Assembly: GCF_014137855.1 (NCBI RefSeq) | Contig: NZ_JACGWT010000007.1 | Coordinates: 31,148-95,147 of the forward strand | Direction: 5' to 3' | DNA from: Microlunatus kandeliicorticis | Lineage (GTDB): Bacteria > Actinomycetota > Actinomycetes > Propionibacteriales > Propionibacteriaceae | DNA length: 64,000 nucleotides | In this document: positions 9,611 through 18,681 of the stretch, piece after piece | How the letters are laid out: each line of letters starts with the position of its first letter | Position numbering within the stretch: position 1 is the first letter of the stretch | Notes under the pieces: generated by a model | Told to the model about the DNA's origin: nothing | Databases searched by the model: none | What the model saw: the letters and a program-made list of their open reading frames with translations, nothing else | Position numbers and translations under genes: made by a program

Positions 9611-9806
9611 GCGCTTCGACAGGCTCAGCGTGCGTGGGGCGCTTCGACAGGCTCAGCGAGCGTGGGGCGCTTCGACAGGCTCAGCGTGCGTGGGGCGCTT
9701 CGACAGGCTCAGCGTGCGTGGGGCGCTTCGACAGGCTCAGCGAGCGTGGGGCGCTTCGACGGGCTCAGCGAGCGTGGGGCGCTTCGACGGGCTCAGCGAG
9801 CGTGAA
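9611..9806. repeat. 28-bp tandem array of the REP-like unit (7 copies)
   Basis: Seven head-to-tail copies of CTTCGACAGGCTCAGCG separated by an 11-bp spacer (TGCGTGGGGCG or AGCGTGGGGCG), giving a 28-bp period. The last two copies share an A-to-G change (GACGGG), which suggests local duplication. It fills the gap between mutT1 and the ABC exporter gene. The spacer is too short and the unit too widely dispersed for a CRISPR array. Confidence 0.9.
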
Positions 9807-9827
9807 GGGCGTGTGGCGAGGCGGACG

Positions 9828-10712
9828 TCAGGTCGGCGGGCGGTGTCGCTCGAGCGCGTGCACCTCGCCGGTGCTGGTCAGGTGCGCGACCAGGCACTCG
9901 GCGGTGGCCATCGGGCGGTCGGGGATGTCGAGCGCGGCCAGCATGTGCGGGAGCACCGGACGGTGGCCGCAGACGGCCGCCGGGCGTCCGCTCAGCACCA
10001 CCCGCTCGCGGACCCGCTCGAGCACGGCGGCGACCGCCTCGGCGTCGCCGGTGCCCTCCTCCTCGGTCAGCCGCTGCTCGCGCTCGGGCTCGATCGCGTA
10101 GCGCTGGGCGTAGGGGAGCACCGTGCTCAGGCACCGGCTGGAGGACGAGCTGACCAGGTCGACCACGCCGTAGGCGGCGAGCAGCGGCACCAGCCGGCGC
10201 GCCTGCACCCGCCCGGCCGCGCGGAGCGGACGTCCCTGGTCGGGGTGCGTCCAGTCCTTGCGGTCCATCGCCTTGGCGTGCCGGACGATGATCAACGGGG
10301 TCGTGGGCGGCTGGTCGAGGGCCTGCTCGACCAGTGCGCGGTCCTCCTTGTAGCTGAGCCGTTTCAGGGCGAGCTTGATCGGCAGCCAGGACACCATGTC
10401 GATCTCGCGGTCGGGTGCCCGCTTGTGCACCTCGTGGGCGATCCCCACCCACCAGGCCACGTGCTTGCGGGTGTCCTTGTCGAGCGCGTAGACGGTGCGG
10501 TCGAGCGGCGTCCCGAGCCGCACCCGGGCCGCCGCCTCCTCCCACAGCTCGCGCACGGCGGCCACCGGGACGGTCTCGCCGTTCTCGGTCTTGCCCTTGG
10601 GCAGCGACCAGTCGTTGTACTTCCGCCGGTGCACGATCGCCACCTCGCGGCGACCGTCGTGCTCGCGGAGGACGACCGCACCACCGGCGTGGACGATCTT
10701 GGTCCGGGCCAT
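9828..10712 (-). CDS. mutT1: Nudix hydrolase fused to a histidine phosphatase domain (MutT1-type)
   Basis: The N-terminal half has a Nudix box starting at Gly40 (GKTENGE, then RELWEEA), with the usual late Gly replaced by Ala. The C-terminal half is a SixA-like histidine phosphatase beginning near residue 140 with IIVRHAKAMD. This fusion is the MutT1 architecture of mycobacteria, which hydrolyses 8-oxo-GTP-type nucleotides and diadenosine polyphosphates. It lies 40 bp downstream of ppk on the same strand, the same pairing as in Mycobacterium, so nucleotide cleaning and polyphosphate metabolism are probably co-expressed. Confidence 0.9.
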   Translation of the reverse strand: MARTKIVHAGGAVVLREHDGRREVAIVHRRKYNDWSLPKGKTENGETVPVAAVRELWEEAAARVRLGTPLDRTVYALDKDTRKHVAWWVGIAHEVHKRAPDREIDMVSWLPIKLALKRLSYKEDRALVEQALDQPPTTPLIIVRHAKAMDRKDWTHPDQGRPLRAAGRVQARRLVPLLAAYGVVDLVSSSSSRCLSTVLPYAQRYAIEPEREQRLTEEEGTGDAEAVAAVLERVRERVVLSGRPAAVCGHRPVLPHMLAALDIPDRPMATAECLVAHLTSTGEVHALERHRPPT

Positions 10713-10752
10713 CGCTGCGCTCAGCCTCGCCGGGGACCGCGGGTCGGACCGG

Positions 10753-12939
10753 TCACTTCGACCGACGCCGGTTGGCGTGCGCGATCAGGAACTCCTGGAG
10801 GTCGACCAGGGGCTCGCCGTCCACCTCGGTGCGCTGGGTCCACGTCCCGTCGGGGTTGAGCAACCACGACGCCGTCCGGTCGTCGAAGGCCAGGTCGAAC
10901 AGCTGCTCGATCTCCTGGACGTGCGACGGGTTGGTGATCGAGGCCAGCACCTCGACCCGGCGGTCTAGGTTGCGGTGCATCAGGTCGGCCGAGCCGATCC
11001 CCACCGACGGGTGCCCGCCGTTCGCGAACCAGAACAGCCGGCTGTGCTCGAGGTAGCGGCCGAGGATGCTGCGGACCCGGATGTTCTCACTCAGCCCGGC
11101 GATCTGCGGCCGGATCGTGCAGATCCCGCGGACCCACAGGTCCACCGGGACGCCGGCCTGCGAGGCCCGGTAGAGCCCGTCGGTGACCGCCTCGTCGACC
11201 AGCGAGTTGACCTTGATCCGGATCCCGGCCGGCCGCCCGGCGCGGTGGTGCTCGATCTCGTTCTCGATCCGGGCCAGCAGCCCGGTGCGGATGCCGTGTG
11301 GGGCGACCAGCAGCCGCCGGTACGACGTCTCCTGGCTCATCCCGGAGAGGTGGTTGAACAGCCGGCCGATGTCCTCGGTGATCACCGGGTTGGCGGTCAA
11401 CAGCCCCATGTCCTCGTACATCCGGGCGGTCTTCGGGTTGTAGTTGCCGGTGCCGACGTGGGCGTAGCGGCGCAGCCCGTCGGGCTCGTCGCGGACGACC
11501 ATCGACAGCTTGCAGTGCGTCTTGAGCCCCACCACGCCGTAGACCACGTGGCAGCCGTGCCGTTCGAGCCGGCGGGCCCAGGCGATGTTGGCCTGCTCGT
11601 CGAACCGGGCCTTGATCTCCACCAGCGCCAGCACCTGCTTGCCGGCCTCGGCGGCGTCGATCAGGGCGTCGACGATCGGGCTGTCGCCGGACGTCCGGTA
11701 GAGCGTCTGCCAGATGCCGAGCACCTGCGGGTCGTCGGCCGCCTGCTCGATGAAGCGCTGGACGCTGGTGGCGAAGCTGTCGTAGGGGTGGTGCAGCAGC
11801 ACGTCGCGCTGCTTGAGCGCGGCGAACAGGTCGGCCGGCTGCGCGGTCTCCACCTCGCTCAGGTGCGGATGGGTCTTGGGCAGGAAGGTCGGGTACTTCA
11901 GCTCGGCCCGGTCCAGGTCGGCGAGGGCGAACAGCGCGCCGAGGTCGAGCGGCGCCGGCAGCTTGAACACCTCGCGCTCGCTGACGTCGAGCTCGCTGAC
12001 GAGCAGCTCGAGCATCTTGGGGTCGATGTCGTCCTCGACCTCGAGCCGCACCGGCGGCCGGCCGATCTTGCGCCGCAGCAGCTCCTTCTCCAGCGCGACC
12101 AGCAGGTTCTCGGCGTCGTCCTCCTCGACCTCGAGGTCCTCGTTCCGGGTGACCCGGAAGACGTGGTGCTGGACGATCTCCATCCCGCTGAACAGCTGGT
12201 CGAGGTGCCGGGCGATGACGTCCTCGAGCGGGACGAACCGGCCCTCGTCGAGCTTGATGAACCGGCTCAGCACCGTCGGCACCTTGACCCGGGCGAACTG
12301 CCGGACGCCGGTCTCGGGGTTCTTCACCAGCACCGCGAGGTTGAGCGACAGCCCGGAGATGTAGGGGAACGGGTGCGAGGGGTCGACGGCCAGCGGGGTC
12401 AGCACCGGGAAGATCCGCTCCGCGAACAGCTCGCGCATCCGGTCCTTCTCACCCGGCTCGAGCTGGTCCCAGCGCAGGATCTCGATGCCCTGGGCGTCCA
12501 GCTCGGGGCGGACCACCTCGGTGAACACCCGGGCCTGCTCGGCGACCAGCTCGCGGGCCCGGTTGAGGATCGCCTCGTGGGTGTCGCGCGGCATGGTGCC
12601 GGTCACGCTCGGCACGGCCACGCCGGCGGCGATCCGGCGCTTCAGGCCGGCCACCCGCACCATGAAGAACTCGTCGAGGTTCTGGCTGAAGATCGCCAGG
12701 AACTTGGCCCGCTCGAGCAGCGGGATCCGGGTGGTGTCCTTGGCCAGGTCGAGCACGCGGTTGTTGAACGCCAGCCAGCTGATCTCGCGGTCGAGATAGC
12801 GGTCCTCGGGCAGCTCGGGGTCGGCCCCCGGCCCGTCCTTGTCGGCGTCGATCAGGTCGGCGGCCAGGTCGAAGTCGACCGCGGCCAGCGACTGGCCCGA
12901 CTCCTGGGTGGTGTCGACACCCGAATCCAACGACTCCAT
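10753..12939 (-). CDS. ppk: Polyphosphate kinase 1
   Basis: The 728-residue enzyme makes inorganic polyphosphate reversibly from ATP. The start at 12939 (MESLDSG) has GGGAG upstream and is preferred to an ATG 33 codons earlier. The N-terminal domain opens with [17 protein letters not shown]; the catalytic core has [10 protein letters not shown] and [21 protein letters not shown], containing the histidines used in autophosphorylation. Length is normal for PPK1. Between mshD (141 bp upstream) and mutT1 (40 bp downstream), it links polyphosphate storage with the pst and phoU-senX3-regX3 genes in the same window. Confidence 0.95.
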   Translation of the reverse strand: MESLDSGVDTTQESGQSLAAVDFDLAADLIDADKDGPGADPELPEDRYLDREISWLAFNNRVLDLAKDTTRIPLLERAKFLAIFSQNLDEFFMVRVAGLKRRIAAGVAVPSVTGTMPRDTHEAILNRARELVAEQARVFTEVVRPELDAQGIEILRWDQLEPGEKDRMRELFAERIFPVLTPLAVDPSHPFPYISGLSLNLAVLVKNPETGVRQFARVKVPTVLSRFIKLDEGRFVPLEDVIARHLDQLFSGMEIVQHHVFRVTRNEDLEVEEDDAENLLVALEKELLRRKIGRPPVRLEVEDDIDPKMLELLVSELDVSEREVFKLPAPLDLGALFALADLDRAELKYPTFLPKTHPHLSEVETAQPADLFAALKQRDVLLHHPYDSFATSVQRFIEQAADDPQVLGIWQTLYRTSGDSPIVDALIDAAEAGKQVLALVEIKARFDEQANIAWARRLERHGCHVVYGVVGLKTHCKLSMVVRDEPDGLRRYAHVGTGNYNPKTARMYEDMGLLTANPVITEDIGRLFNHLSGMSQETSYRRLLVAPHGIRTGLLARIENEIEHHRAGRPAGIRIKVNSLVDEAVTDGLYRASQAGVPVDLWVRGICTIRPQIAGLSENIRVRSILGRYLEHSRLFWFANGGHPSVGIGSADLMHRNLDRRVEVLASITNPSHVQEIEQLFDLAFDDRTASWLLNPDGTWTQRTEVDGEPLVDLQEFLIAHANRRRSK

Positions 12940-13080
12940 CCGACTCTCCCTCCCGGTCACCCGATCAGCTGGCCCCGGGCTGACGCTAGCGGTTCGAGGT
13001 GAACGCCCCTGAGCGCGGTCCAGCGACGGGACGTCCACGGCACGCCCGATCCGGCGGTCGCGCCGGCCGCGGGCCGACGG

Positions 13081-14205
13081 TCAGACCTGCGGGGCCCGTC
13101 CCGGCTCGTCGGCGGCGGGCAGCACCAGGTGCTGGGCGTAGAGCACGTCCCGCTTGACGGTCCGGAAGCCGTACTTCTCGTACAGGCCGATCGCCTTGTC
13201 GTGGTCGCCCTCGACGTAGAGGATCGCCCGCCGGCAGCCGTGCTCGCGGAGCCGGGCCAGCCCGCGGACCAGCAGCGCCTTGGCCAGCCCGCGCCCCTCG
13301 GTGTCCGGGTCGACGCCGAGCACGTAGACCTCGCCGACCCGCTCGCCGCCGTCCTCGTCGACGTGCTCCTTGGTCCAGTGGAACCCGACGATCCGGCCGT
13401 CCTTGGTCAGCCCCGGGACCACGGTCGCCCCGTCCTCGTCGTCCCCGTCGTCGTCCCCGGTGACGTACTCGCTGGCCGGTGCGCCGGTCGCGAACGAGGG
13501 GGCGACCGACGGGTCGACGGCCAGCAGGAACCCCGAGCGGTCGAACCACGGCTCCCTGATCTTGGTCCGCAGCCCGGCCGCACCCAGCCGACCCTGCTCG
13601 GGATGGTCGGCGAAGGCGCGCGCGTTGACCTCGAGGAAGCCGGGCTGGTCGCGGCTGATCACGAAGTTCCTGATCTTGAGCCCGGCCGGGACCGGGGCGC
13701 GCGGCAGCGGCTCCTCCAGGGAACGACCCATCACCAGCAGCTCGCGGACCGGCACCATGTGCGCGGCCCGGGCCAGCCGCTGGGCGGCCGCGGAGTCGTT
13801 CGGCGCCCACAGGTGGACGTTGCCGGCGGTCGCCTCGTGCATCCGGGCGACCAGCGCCCGACCCAGACCCTGCCGGCGGTGGTCGGGGTGGACGAACAGC
13901 GTCCCGGTCGGGCGGTCCCGGTCGGCCGGGCTCAGCCCCTGCTCGATCAGCTGGCCGTACCCGACCAGGTCGCCGGTGGCGTCGTCCCGGTCGACGGCTT
14001 GGCGCATCGGGAAGTGGGTGACCTCGGCGTCGGCGGGGAGCCCGCCGGGGTGCTGCAGCGCCATCAGCTGCTCGTCGTTGAGCGGTGGCGCCGCGTCGGT
14101 GGACTCGGCCGCCTGGGCCGCCGCCAGCACCCCCGCGGTGAGCTCGGCGCTCAGCCGCGGAGCGGGGTCCACCGACAGCCGACGCAGTTTCCGGCCCGCA
14201 TCCAT
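13081..14205 (-). CDS. mshD: Mycothiol synthase
   Basis: Two tandem GNAT domains make up the 374-residue protein. Domain one (about residues 60-165) has an acetyl-CoA loop HRRQGLGRALV; domain two (about 190-370) has DTEGRGLAKALLVRGL. The segment EVNARAFADHPEQG, then EPWFD..GFLLA, is characteristic of MshD, which acetylates the cysteine amine of Cys-GlcN-Ins to finish mycothiol. A 15-residue acidic insert (DDDGDDEDG) interrupts domain two. Start ATG 14205 lies 6 nt after a minus-strand TAGGTT box, so the transcript is probably leaderless. In mycobacteria mshD neighbours glnR and a pstB paralogue; both are in this window but not adjacent. Confidence 0.9.
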   Translation of the reverse strand: MDAGRKLRRLSVDPAPRLSAELTAGVLAAAQAAESTDAAPPLNDEQLMALQHPGGLPADAEVTHFPMRQAVDRDDATGDLVGYGQLIEQGLSPADRDRPTGTLFVHPDHRRQGLGRALVARMHEATAGNVHLWAPNDSAAAQRLARAAHMVPVRELLVMGRSLEEPLPRAPVPAGLKIRNFVISRDQPGFLEVNARAFADHPEQGRLGAAGLRTKIREPWFDRSGFLLAVDPSVAPSFATGAPASEYVTGDDDGDDEDGATVVPGLTKDGRIVGFHWTKEHVDEDGGERVGEVYVLGVDPDTEGRGLAKALLVRGLARLREHGCRRAILYVEGDHDKAIGLYEKYGFRTVKRDVLYAQHLVLPAADEPGRAPQV

Positions 14206-14211
14206 GAACAG

Positions 14212-14217
14212 AACCTA
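14212..14217 (-). promoter_or_regulatory. -10 box of leaderless mshD promoter
   Basis: Minus-strand TAGGTT, 6 nt before the mshD ATG. Confidence 0.5.
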
Positions 14218-14269
14218 GGCGATGCCGACCGTGGTTCGGCGGAACAGGGGCCTCGCTGGGGCCGCCGCG

Positions 14270-14275
14270 TACAGT
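14270..14275 (+). promoter_or_regulatory. -10 box of leaderless promoter
   Basis: TACAGT lies 8 nt before GTG 14284, which has no ribosome site. The same TACAGT hexamer precedes the leader peptide at 22140. Confidence 0.5.
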
Positions 14276-14283
14276 GGCCGGTC

Positions 14284-14793
14284 GTGGTGAGCGCGACGGC
14301 CGAGCGGATGCGACCCCAGCTGCAGCTGACCCGTCTGGGCGCGGTCGCCGGAGTGCTGGCTGCCGGGCTGTGCGGTGCGGCGGTCGCCAGCTACCCGCCG
14401 GACGCCGGTCCCGACCTCGTCTTCCCGCTGCTCGCGCTGGCCGCGGCGGTGGTGCTGCTGGCGGTCTGCGTCCTCCAGCTGGCGCTCTGGTCGCGGGTCT
14501 TCGACGTCTGGAACCACGACCGCGACTACACCGACACCCGCACCGTCCGGGTCTCCTGGTGGACGCACTGGCTGTCCTACCCGGTGCTGCTTGCCGGTCT
14601 CTACCTGTGCATCGAGGCCAGCGCGCTCGGCGGGTTCAGCGAGCTGCCCGGCTTCTGTCTCGGCCTCGCCGCGCTGGCCATGCTGGTCGCCCAGACCACC
14701 TCGGCCGTCCAGTACCTGCGGGAGGACGGCCCGCCCGGGACGGTGCCCACCCACGTCCGGCGGCTGCTCGCCTGGGTGCGCAGCCAGCGCTGA
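14284..14793 (+). CDS. Four-helix membrane protein, function unknown
   Basis: A 169-residue protein with about four hydrophobic segments (near residues 20-37, 43-65, 97-118 and 122-142) and a basic C-terminus. A conserved-looking cytoplasmic loop WNHDRDYTDTRTVRVSWW joins helices two and three. I do not recognise a family. The start is GTG 14284 or the next codon, 14287; a TACAGT box 8 nt upstream and the lack of a ribosome site suggest leaderless translation. It lies between mshD, divergent, and the CPBP protease gene, 102 bp downstream on the same strand. Confidence 0.6.
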   Translation: MVSATAERMRPQLQLTRLGAVAGVLAAGLCGAAVASYPPDAGPDLVFPLLALAAAVVLLAVCVLQLALWSRVFDVWNHDRDYTDTRTVRVSWWTHWLSYPVLLAGLYLCIEASALGGFSELPGFCLGLAALAMLVAQTTSAVQYLREDGPPGTVPTHVRRLLAWVRSQR

Positions 14794-14895
14794 GCCGGTT
14801 GTGTGACAAACGTCAGGTCGCACCGGTGAAGCGGTCCCGCGGCCTGGTGAGGCCGGGCACTGCCGGTCGGCCGGGCGCGGCCCGAGGCTGGATCC

Positions 14896-15858
14896 ATGAC
14901 CGCGAACACCTACGACCCGACTCCCACCGTCGTCCCTGCTGCCGAACCCGCCCGCCCCGACCAGGGCCACCGTGACCGGCCCTACCCGATCGGGCTGGGC
15001 CGTCCGGGACTGCGTCGCTGGCGCGGCCTGGTCGCCGTGCTCGGCGTCCTCGCCGGCTACCTCCTCGTCAGCATCGGGCTGAGCATCGGGGCCGTCGCCC
15101 TTGACGCCGCCCAGAGCCGCCCGTCGGGCACCGTCACCCCGTGGCTGTTCCTGGCCAACAACCTGTCGCTGGCCGCGCTCTGGCCGATCGCCATGCTGCT
15201 GCAGTGGGCGCTCTTCGGCGTCCGGCCGGGCCGGCTGAGCTCGGTGGCCGGCCGGTTCCGCTGGGGCTGGTTCGGCCGGGCGGCGCTGCTGGTGGTGCCG
15301 TTCTGGCTGCTCTACGGCGGGCTGTTCACCTGGCTCGGTCGCGACCGGCTGACCGGGCTCAGCCCCGACGCGCTGCTCTGGGCTCTGATCATCCTGCTCA
15401 CCACCCCGCTCCAGGCGACCGGTGAGGAGTACGGCTTCCGCGGCCTGATCACCCGGGCGGTCGGCTCGTGGGCGGTCCGACCGGCCATCGCGCTGGTCCT
15501 CGGCCTGAGCGTCGGCAACCTGCTGTTCATGGCCGCGCACCTGGCCACCGATCCGTGGCTGATCGCCTACTACCTGGTCTTCGGGCTGAGCCTGGGGCTG
15601 CTGAGCTGGCGCACCGGCGGGCTCGAGGCCGGCGTCCTCATCCACGTCGTCAACAACGTCGTCATGCTGGTGCCGGCCGCGGTCTTCGGTGACATGAGCG
15701 GTGCGTTCGAGCGCGGCCCCGGGGCCGGCGGGCCGGTCATGCTGGTCCCGATCGCGATCCTGGCCCTGTCGGTGCCCGTGCTCGGCTGGTGGGCCCGTCG
15801 GCACGGCGTGGCGCAGCCTTGGTCGACCGGTGTGGAGGCTGACAGGATCACCCGGTGA
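14896..15858 (+). CDS. CPBP-family intramembrane protease
   Basis: A 320-residue polytopic membrane protein with about eight helices. The CPBP (Abi) motifs are present: GEEYGFRGLI (Glu177-Glu178, Arg182), then FMAAH and HVVNN near the end, which provide the Glu, His and Asn residues of this glutamic-type intramembrane protease group. Members process prenylated proteins in eukaryotes, and in bacteria bacteriocins or anti-sigma factors. Its stop overlaps the GTG of the histidine kinase gene, so the three genes 14896-17794 form one operon and the protease may belong to the signalling pathway of that pair. The true target is unknown. Confidence 0.82.
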   Translation: MTANTYDPTPTVVPAAEPARPDQGHRDRPYPIGLGRPGLRRWRGLVAVLGVLAGYLLVSIGLSIGAVALDAAQSRPSGTVTPWLFLANNLSLAALWPIAMLLQWALFGVRPGRLSSVAGRFRWGWFGRAALLVVPFWLLYGGLFTWLGRDRLTGLSPDALLWALIILLTTPLQATGEEYGFRGLITRAVGSWAVRPAIALVLGLSVGNLLFMAAHLATDPWLIAYYLVFGLSLGLLSWRTGGLEAGVLIHVVNNVVMLVPAAVFGDMSGAFERGPGAGGPVMLVPIAILALSVPVLGWWARRHGVAQPWSTGVEADRITR

Positions 15859-17192
15859 GCACCGCTGCAGGACCGCCGGCGGGCGGTCTGCCGGGCGTCC
15901 CGCTGGGCACCAGCGCCCGCCGGTTCGAGACCTACACCCGGTTGTCGCTGTACGTCCTGCTCGGCTTCGAGCTGTTCTTCTCGGTCGGGCTGCTGGCCGG
16001 GGCGGTCCGGGACGACGCCTCGCTCTGGCTGCTGTTCGTGCTGACCGTCGCGCAGACCGGGCTGGGCATCGCCGTCTGCCGGTGGGCGCTCGGTGCGATG
16101 CGGGCCGCGCGACGTCGGCCCGAGGGAAGGACCCGGTGGCTGTTCCTGGCCTGGGGGCTGGTCACCCTGGCCAGCTGGGCGGCCGCGGTGCTGCTCCCGG
16201 TCGACGACCGGGCCGCGGACCTGGTGGTCCGGCTGGTGGCGGTCGCGCCGTTCTGTGCGGTCGCCCCGGTGCTCGGACGCCGCGGGATGCTGCTGGCCGG
16301 GGCCGGCTGCGTCCTGGTCACCGCCGCCCTGCTGGTGCCGGTGCTCGTCGACGTCCGCGGCTGGGGCTACCTGGTCGGGATCATGGTCGGCTGGAGCTTC
16401 GGGATCTTCGCCATCGGCTTCTCGTTCTGGGCCTCGGGCTGGATGCTCCGGGTGGTGTGGGCGCTCGACGCGGCCCGCGGGCAGGCGGCCTCGCTGGCCA
16501 TCGCCGAGGAGCGGCTGCGGATCTCCCGCGACCTGCACGACGTCTTCGGACGCACCCTCACCGCGGTGGCGGTCAAGAGCGAGCTGTCCGCCGAGCTGGC
16601 GCGCCGCGGGCGGCCCGAGCAGGCGGCGGACGAGATGGCCGCGGTCCGGCGGATCGCCGACGAGGCCGCCCGCGAGGTGCGTCAGGTGGTCAGCGGCGTC
16701 CGGCACGCCGACCTCACCACCGAGCTGGCCGGCGCCCGGTCGCTGCTCGACTCCGCCGGCGTCCGCTGCCGGGTGACGGGCGGGCCGCCCGACGGGCTGC
16801 ACCCGGCTGCCGCGGCCGCGCTGGCCTGGACGCTGCGCGAGGCGGTGACCAACGTGATCCGGCACAGCCGCGCCACCTGGTGCGACGTCGAGTTGGGCGG
16901 CACCGACCCGGTGCTGCTGCGGATCCGCAACGACGGCGCCGCCCCGGACCCGGCGGCTCCGGTCGACGCCGGCGGTCGTGGCGGTCACGGGCTGGTCGGG
17001 ATCGCCGAGCGGCTGGCCGCCGTCGGCGGTCGGGTGCGGCACGGGTGGACCGACGGGGGCGTGGTGTTCGCGCTCGAGGCGGCGGTGCCGCTCGGGCCGA
17101 CCGGTTGGGTGCCGGTGGGTCCGGACAGGCTGGGTGGGGTCCGACCGGGGGAGCCGGTCGGCGCCGGACGGAACGAGGAGCGTGCACGGTGA
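15855..17192 (+). CDS. NarL/LiaS-type sensor histidine kinase
   Basis: Five or six transmembrane helices fill residues about 30-200 with almost no outside loops, the layout of intramembrane-sensing kinases such as DesK. The dimerisation helix has RISRDLHDVFGRTLTAVAVK, with the phospho-accepting His in DLHD. The ATPase domain has an N-box (REAVTNVIRHS) and G-box (GHGLVGIAERLAAVGG). Its start overlaps the protease stop and its stop overlaps the regulator start (GTGA), so the two-component pair is translationally coupled. A membrane or lipid cue is plausible from the topology but unproven. Confidence 0.88.
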   Translation: MSTAAGPPAGGLPGVPLGTSARRFETYTRLSLYVLLGFELFFSVGLLAGAVRDDASLWLLFVLTVAQTGLGIAVCRWALGAMRAARRRPEGRTRWLFLAWGLVTLASWAAAVLLPVDDRAADLVVRLVAVAPFCAVAPVLGRRGMLLAGAGCVLVTAALLVPVLVDVRGWGYLVGIMVGWSFGIFAIGFSFWASGWMLRVVWALDAARGQAASLAIAEERLRISRDLHDVFGRTLTAVAVKSELSAELARRGRPEQAADEMAAVRRIADEAAREVRQVVSGVRHADLTTELAGARSLLDSAGVRCRVTGGPPDGLHPAAAAALAWTLREAVTNVIRHSRATWCDVELGGTDPVLLRIRNDGAAPDPAAPVDAGGRGGHGLVGIAERLAAVGGRVRHGWTDGGVVFALEAAVPLGPTGWVPVGPDRLGGVRPGEPVGAGRNEERAR

Positions 17193-17794
17193 TCCGGGTG
17201 CTGGTGGCCGACGACGAGACGCTGATCCGGGACGCGTTCGTCACCCTGCTCGGGCTGGAGGACGGGCTCGAGGTGGTCGCCCAGGCGGCCAGCGGGCCGG
17301 AGGCGGTCGCCGCGGCCCGGCACCAGCGTCCGGACGTGGCGCTGCTTGACCTGCAGATGCCGGGGCTGGACGGGATCGCGGTCGCCGAGCGGCTGGCCGC
17401 CGAGGTGCCCGAGTGCCGGTGCCTGATCGTCACCTCGCACGGGCGTCCGGGCTATCTCAAGACGGCCCTCGCGGCCGGGGTGCGTGGCTTCCTGCCCAAG
17501 ACGGCGTCGTCGGCGCAGCTGGCCGAGGCGATCAGCGTGGTGGCCGGCGGCGGGCGGTTCGTCGACCCGCAGCTCGCCGCCGAGGCGATCGGCGCCGGCG
17601 ACTCGCCGCTCTCGCCGCGCGAGGCGGACGTGCTGGCGCTGGCCGCCGAGGGCAGCCCGGTCGAGGAGATCGCCGACCGGGCCTCGCTGTCGGCGGGGAC
17701 CGTCCGCAACTACCTGTCCGCGGCGGTCACCAAGCTCGGGGTGGCCAACCGGCACGAAGCGGCCCGGCTGGCCCGCGACCGCGGCTGGATCTGA
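17189..17794 (+). CDS. LuxR-type response regulator
   Basis: A 201-residue NarL-family regulator. The receiver domain has the acidic pair (VADDE), the phosphorylation Asp in LLDLQMPGLDG and the Lys in FLPKTASS. The C-terminal LuxR helix-turn-helix runs from LSPREADVLALAAEG to SAGTVRNYLSAAVTKLGVANRHEAARLARDRGWI. It is the cognate partner of the upstream kinase by overlap and orientation, and resembles DesR-like regulators. Target genes cannot be deduced; the upstream CPBP protease operon is the simplest candidate. Confidence 0.9.
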   Translation: MIRVLVADDETLIRDAFVTLLGLEDGLEVVAQAASGPEAVAAARHQRPDVALLDLQMPGLDGIAVAERLAAEVPECRCLIVTSHGRPGYLKTALAAGVRGFLPKTASSAQLAEAISVVAGGGRFVDPQLAAEAIGAGDSPLSPREADVLALAAEGSPVEEIADRASLSAGTVRNYLSAAVTKLGVANRHEAARLARDRGWI

Positions 17795-17815
17795 GCCGGT
17801 CCGCCCGCCGGCTCA
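17790..17815. terminator. Bidirectional terminator spanning both stop codons
   Basis: A 9-bp perfect stem, CTGAGCCGG and CCGGCTCAG, with an 8-nt loop. The left arm contains the TGA of the response regulator and the right arm contains the stop of the convergent DUF1361 gene. No U-tract. Confidence 0.55.
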
Positions 17816-18535
17816 GCGGACGGGGTGGGCGGGCCGCACCAGGAAACGGCCGACCAGCCAGACCAGCAGATAGCTGCCGAGCAGCAGCGTGCTGGTCAGC
17901 AGCCCGAACTTGAGCAGGAACGGGTTGCCCAGCGGGTCGGTGAGCCGGTGCAGCACGGTGGCGAGCAGCCCGTGCGGGTTGGTGATCACGTCCCAGGAGT
18001 TGAACCGCGGGTAGCGACCGAGGTAGATCCCGACCGCGCTGAGCACCAGCGAGCCGACCGCGACGCACCAACCCCACAACCGGCCGAGCCGGGCCTCGAC
18101 CACCCGGTGGACGATCAGCAGCGAGGCGAGTCCGAGCGCCAGCCCCGTGCCGGCGAACAGCGCGATCAGGCCGGCGTCGAACCACAGCGGCGCGCCCCAC
18201 GCGGTCCCCAGGTGGATCACGTCGGTGACCAGGTACGGCGCGTTCGGCAGGAACAGCAGCCAGGCCAGTCCGAGCGCGACGAGCAGCGGGCGCGGACCAC
18301 GGCTGCGGTGGACGGCGGCGATCAGCAGCGCCAGCAGATAGGGGATCCAGGCCAGGAACAGGTTCCAGGGCATGAAGTCGAAGGCTGACACCCCGACGTG
18401 GTGGGCGCGGAACGCGCGGAGCCCGAGCGCGGCCACCGAGAGCCCGGCCACCAGCACGGTAAGCAGCACCAGACCACCGACCGGCCCCAGTCCCCACACC
18501 GGCCGTCTCGCCTCGTTCGCACCCCCGCTGGCCAT
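17813..18535 (-). CDS. DUF1361 membrane protein
   Basis: A 240-residue protein with about seven transmembrane helices. The stretch FMPWNLFLAWIPYLLALLI, followed by LFLPNAPYLVTDVIHL, is the DUF1361 signature. No biochemical role is known for the family. A minus-strand TAGGCT box lies 7 nt before the ATG at 18535, so the message is probably leaderless. It converges on the two-component operon and shares a bidirectional hairpin with it. Confidence 0.85.
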   Translation of the reverse strand: MASGGANEARRPVWGLGPVGGLVLLTVLVAGLSVAALGLRAFRAHHVGVSAFDFMPWNLFLAWIPYLLALLIAAVHRSRGPRPLLVALGLAWLLFLPNAPYLVTDVIHLGTAWGAPLWFDAGLIALFAGTGLALGLASLLIVHRVVEARLGRLWGWCVAVGSLVLSAVGIYLGRYPRFNSWDVITNPHGLLATVLHRLTDPLGNPFLLKFGLLTSTLLLGSYLLVWLVGRFLVRPAHPVR

Positions 18536-18614
18536 GCCTCTCAGCCTAGGGCCGCTCGGATCGGTTCACGCTGAGTTCGGCCGACCCACCCCGACTTCGC
18601 GCGCTGAGCGCTCG

Positions 18615-18659
18615 GTGTCGGGGATCTGGCCGGGTCGTCGCGGTCGAATCCCCGACGCG
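18615..18659 (+). repeat. 45-bp hairpin repeat, left copy
   Basis: Begins GTGTCGGGGATCTGGCC and ends ATCCCCGACGCG. The ends pair as a 9-bp stem (GTCGGGGAT with ATCCCCGAC). It is 42/45 identical to the copy at 19693-19737, in the same orientation, and the two flank the phosphotransferase gene. I saw no third copy in the window. Confidence 0.85.
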
Positions 18660-18681
18660 GCCGTCAGGACGGCAGACTCGC

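Noticed and set aside
9611..9806. Possible CRISPR array
   Set aside because: The spacers are 11 bp and nearly identical, and the unit is dispersed elsewhere; no cas gene is present.
13129..14280. N-terminal extension of the membrane protein at 14284
   Set aside because: The extension is a shadow of mshD on the other strand, and the promoter box at 14270 sets the start.
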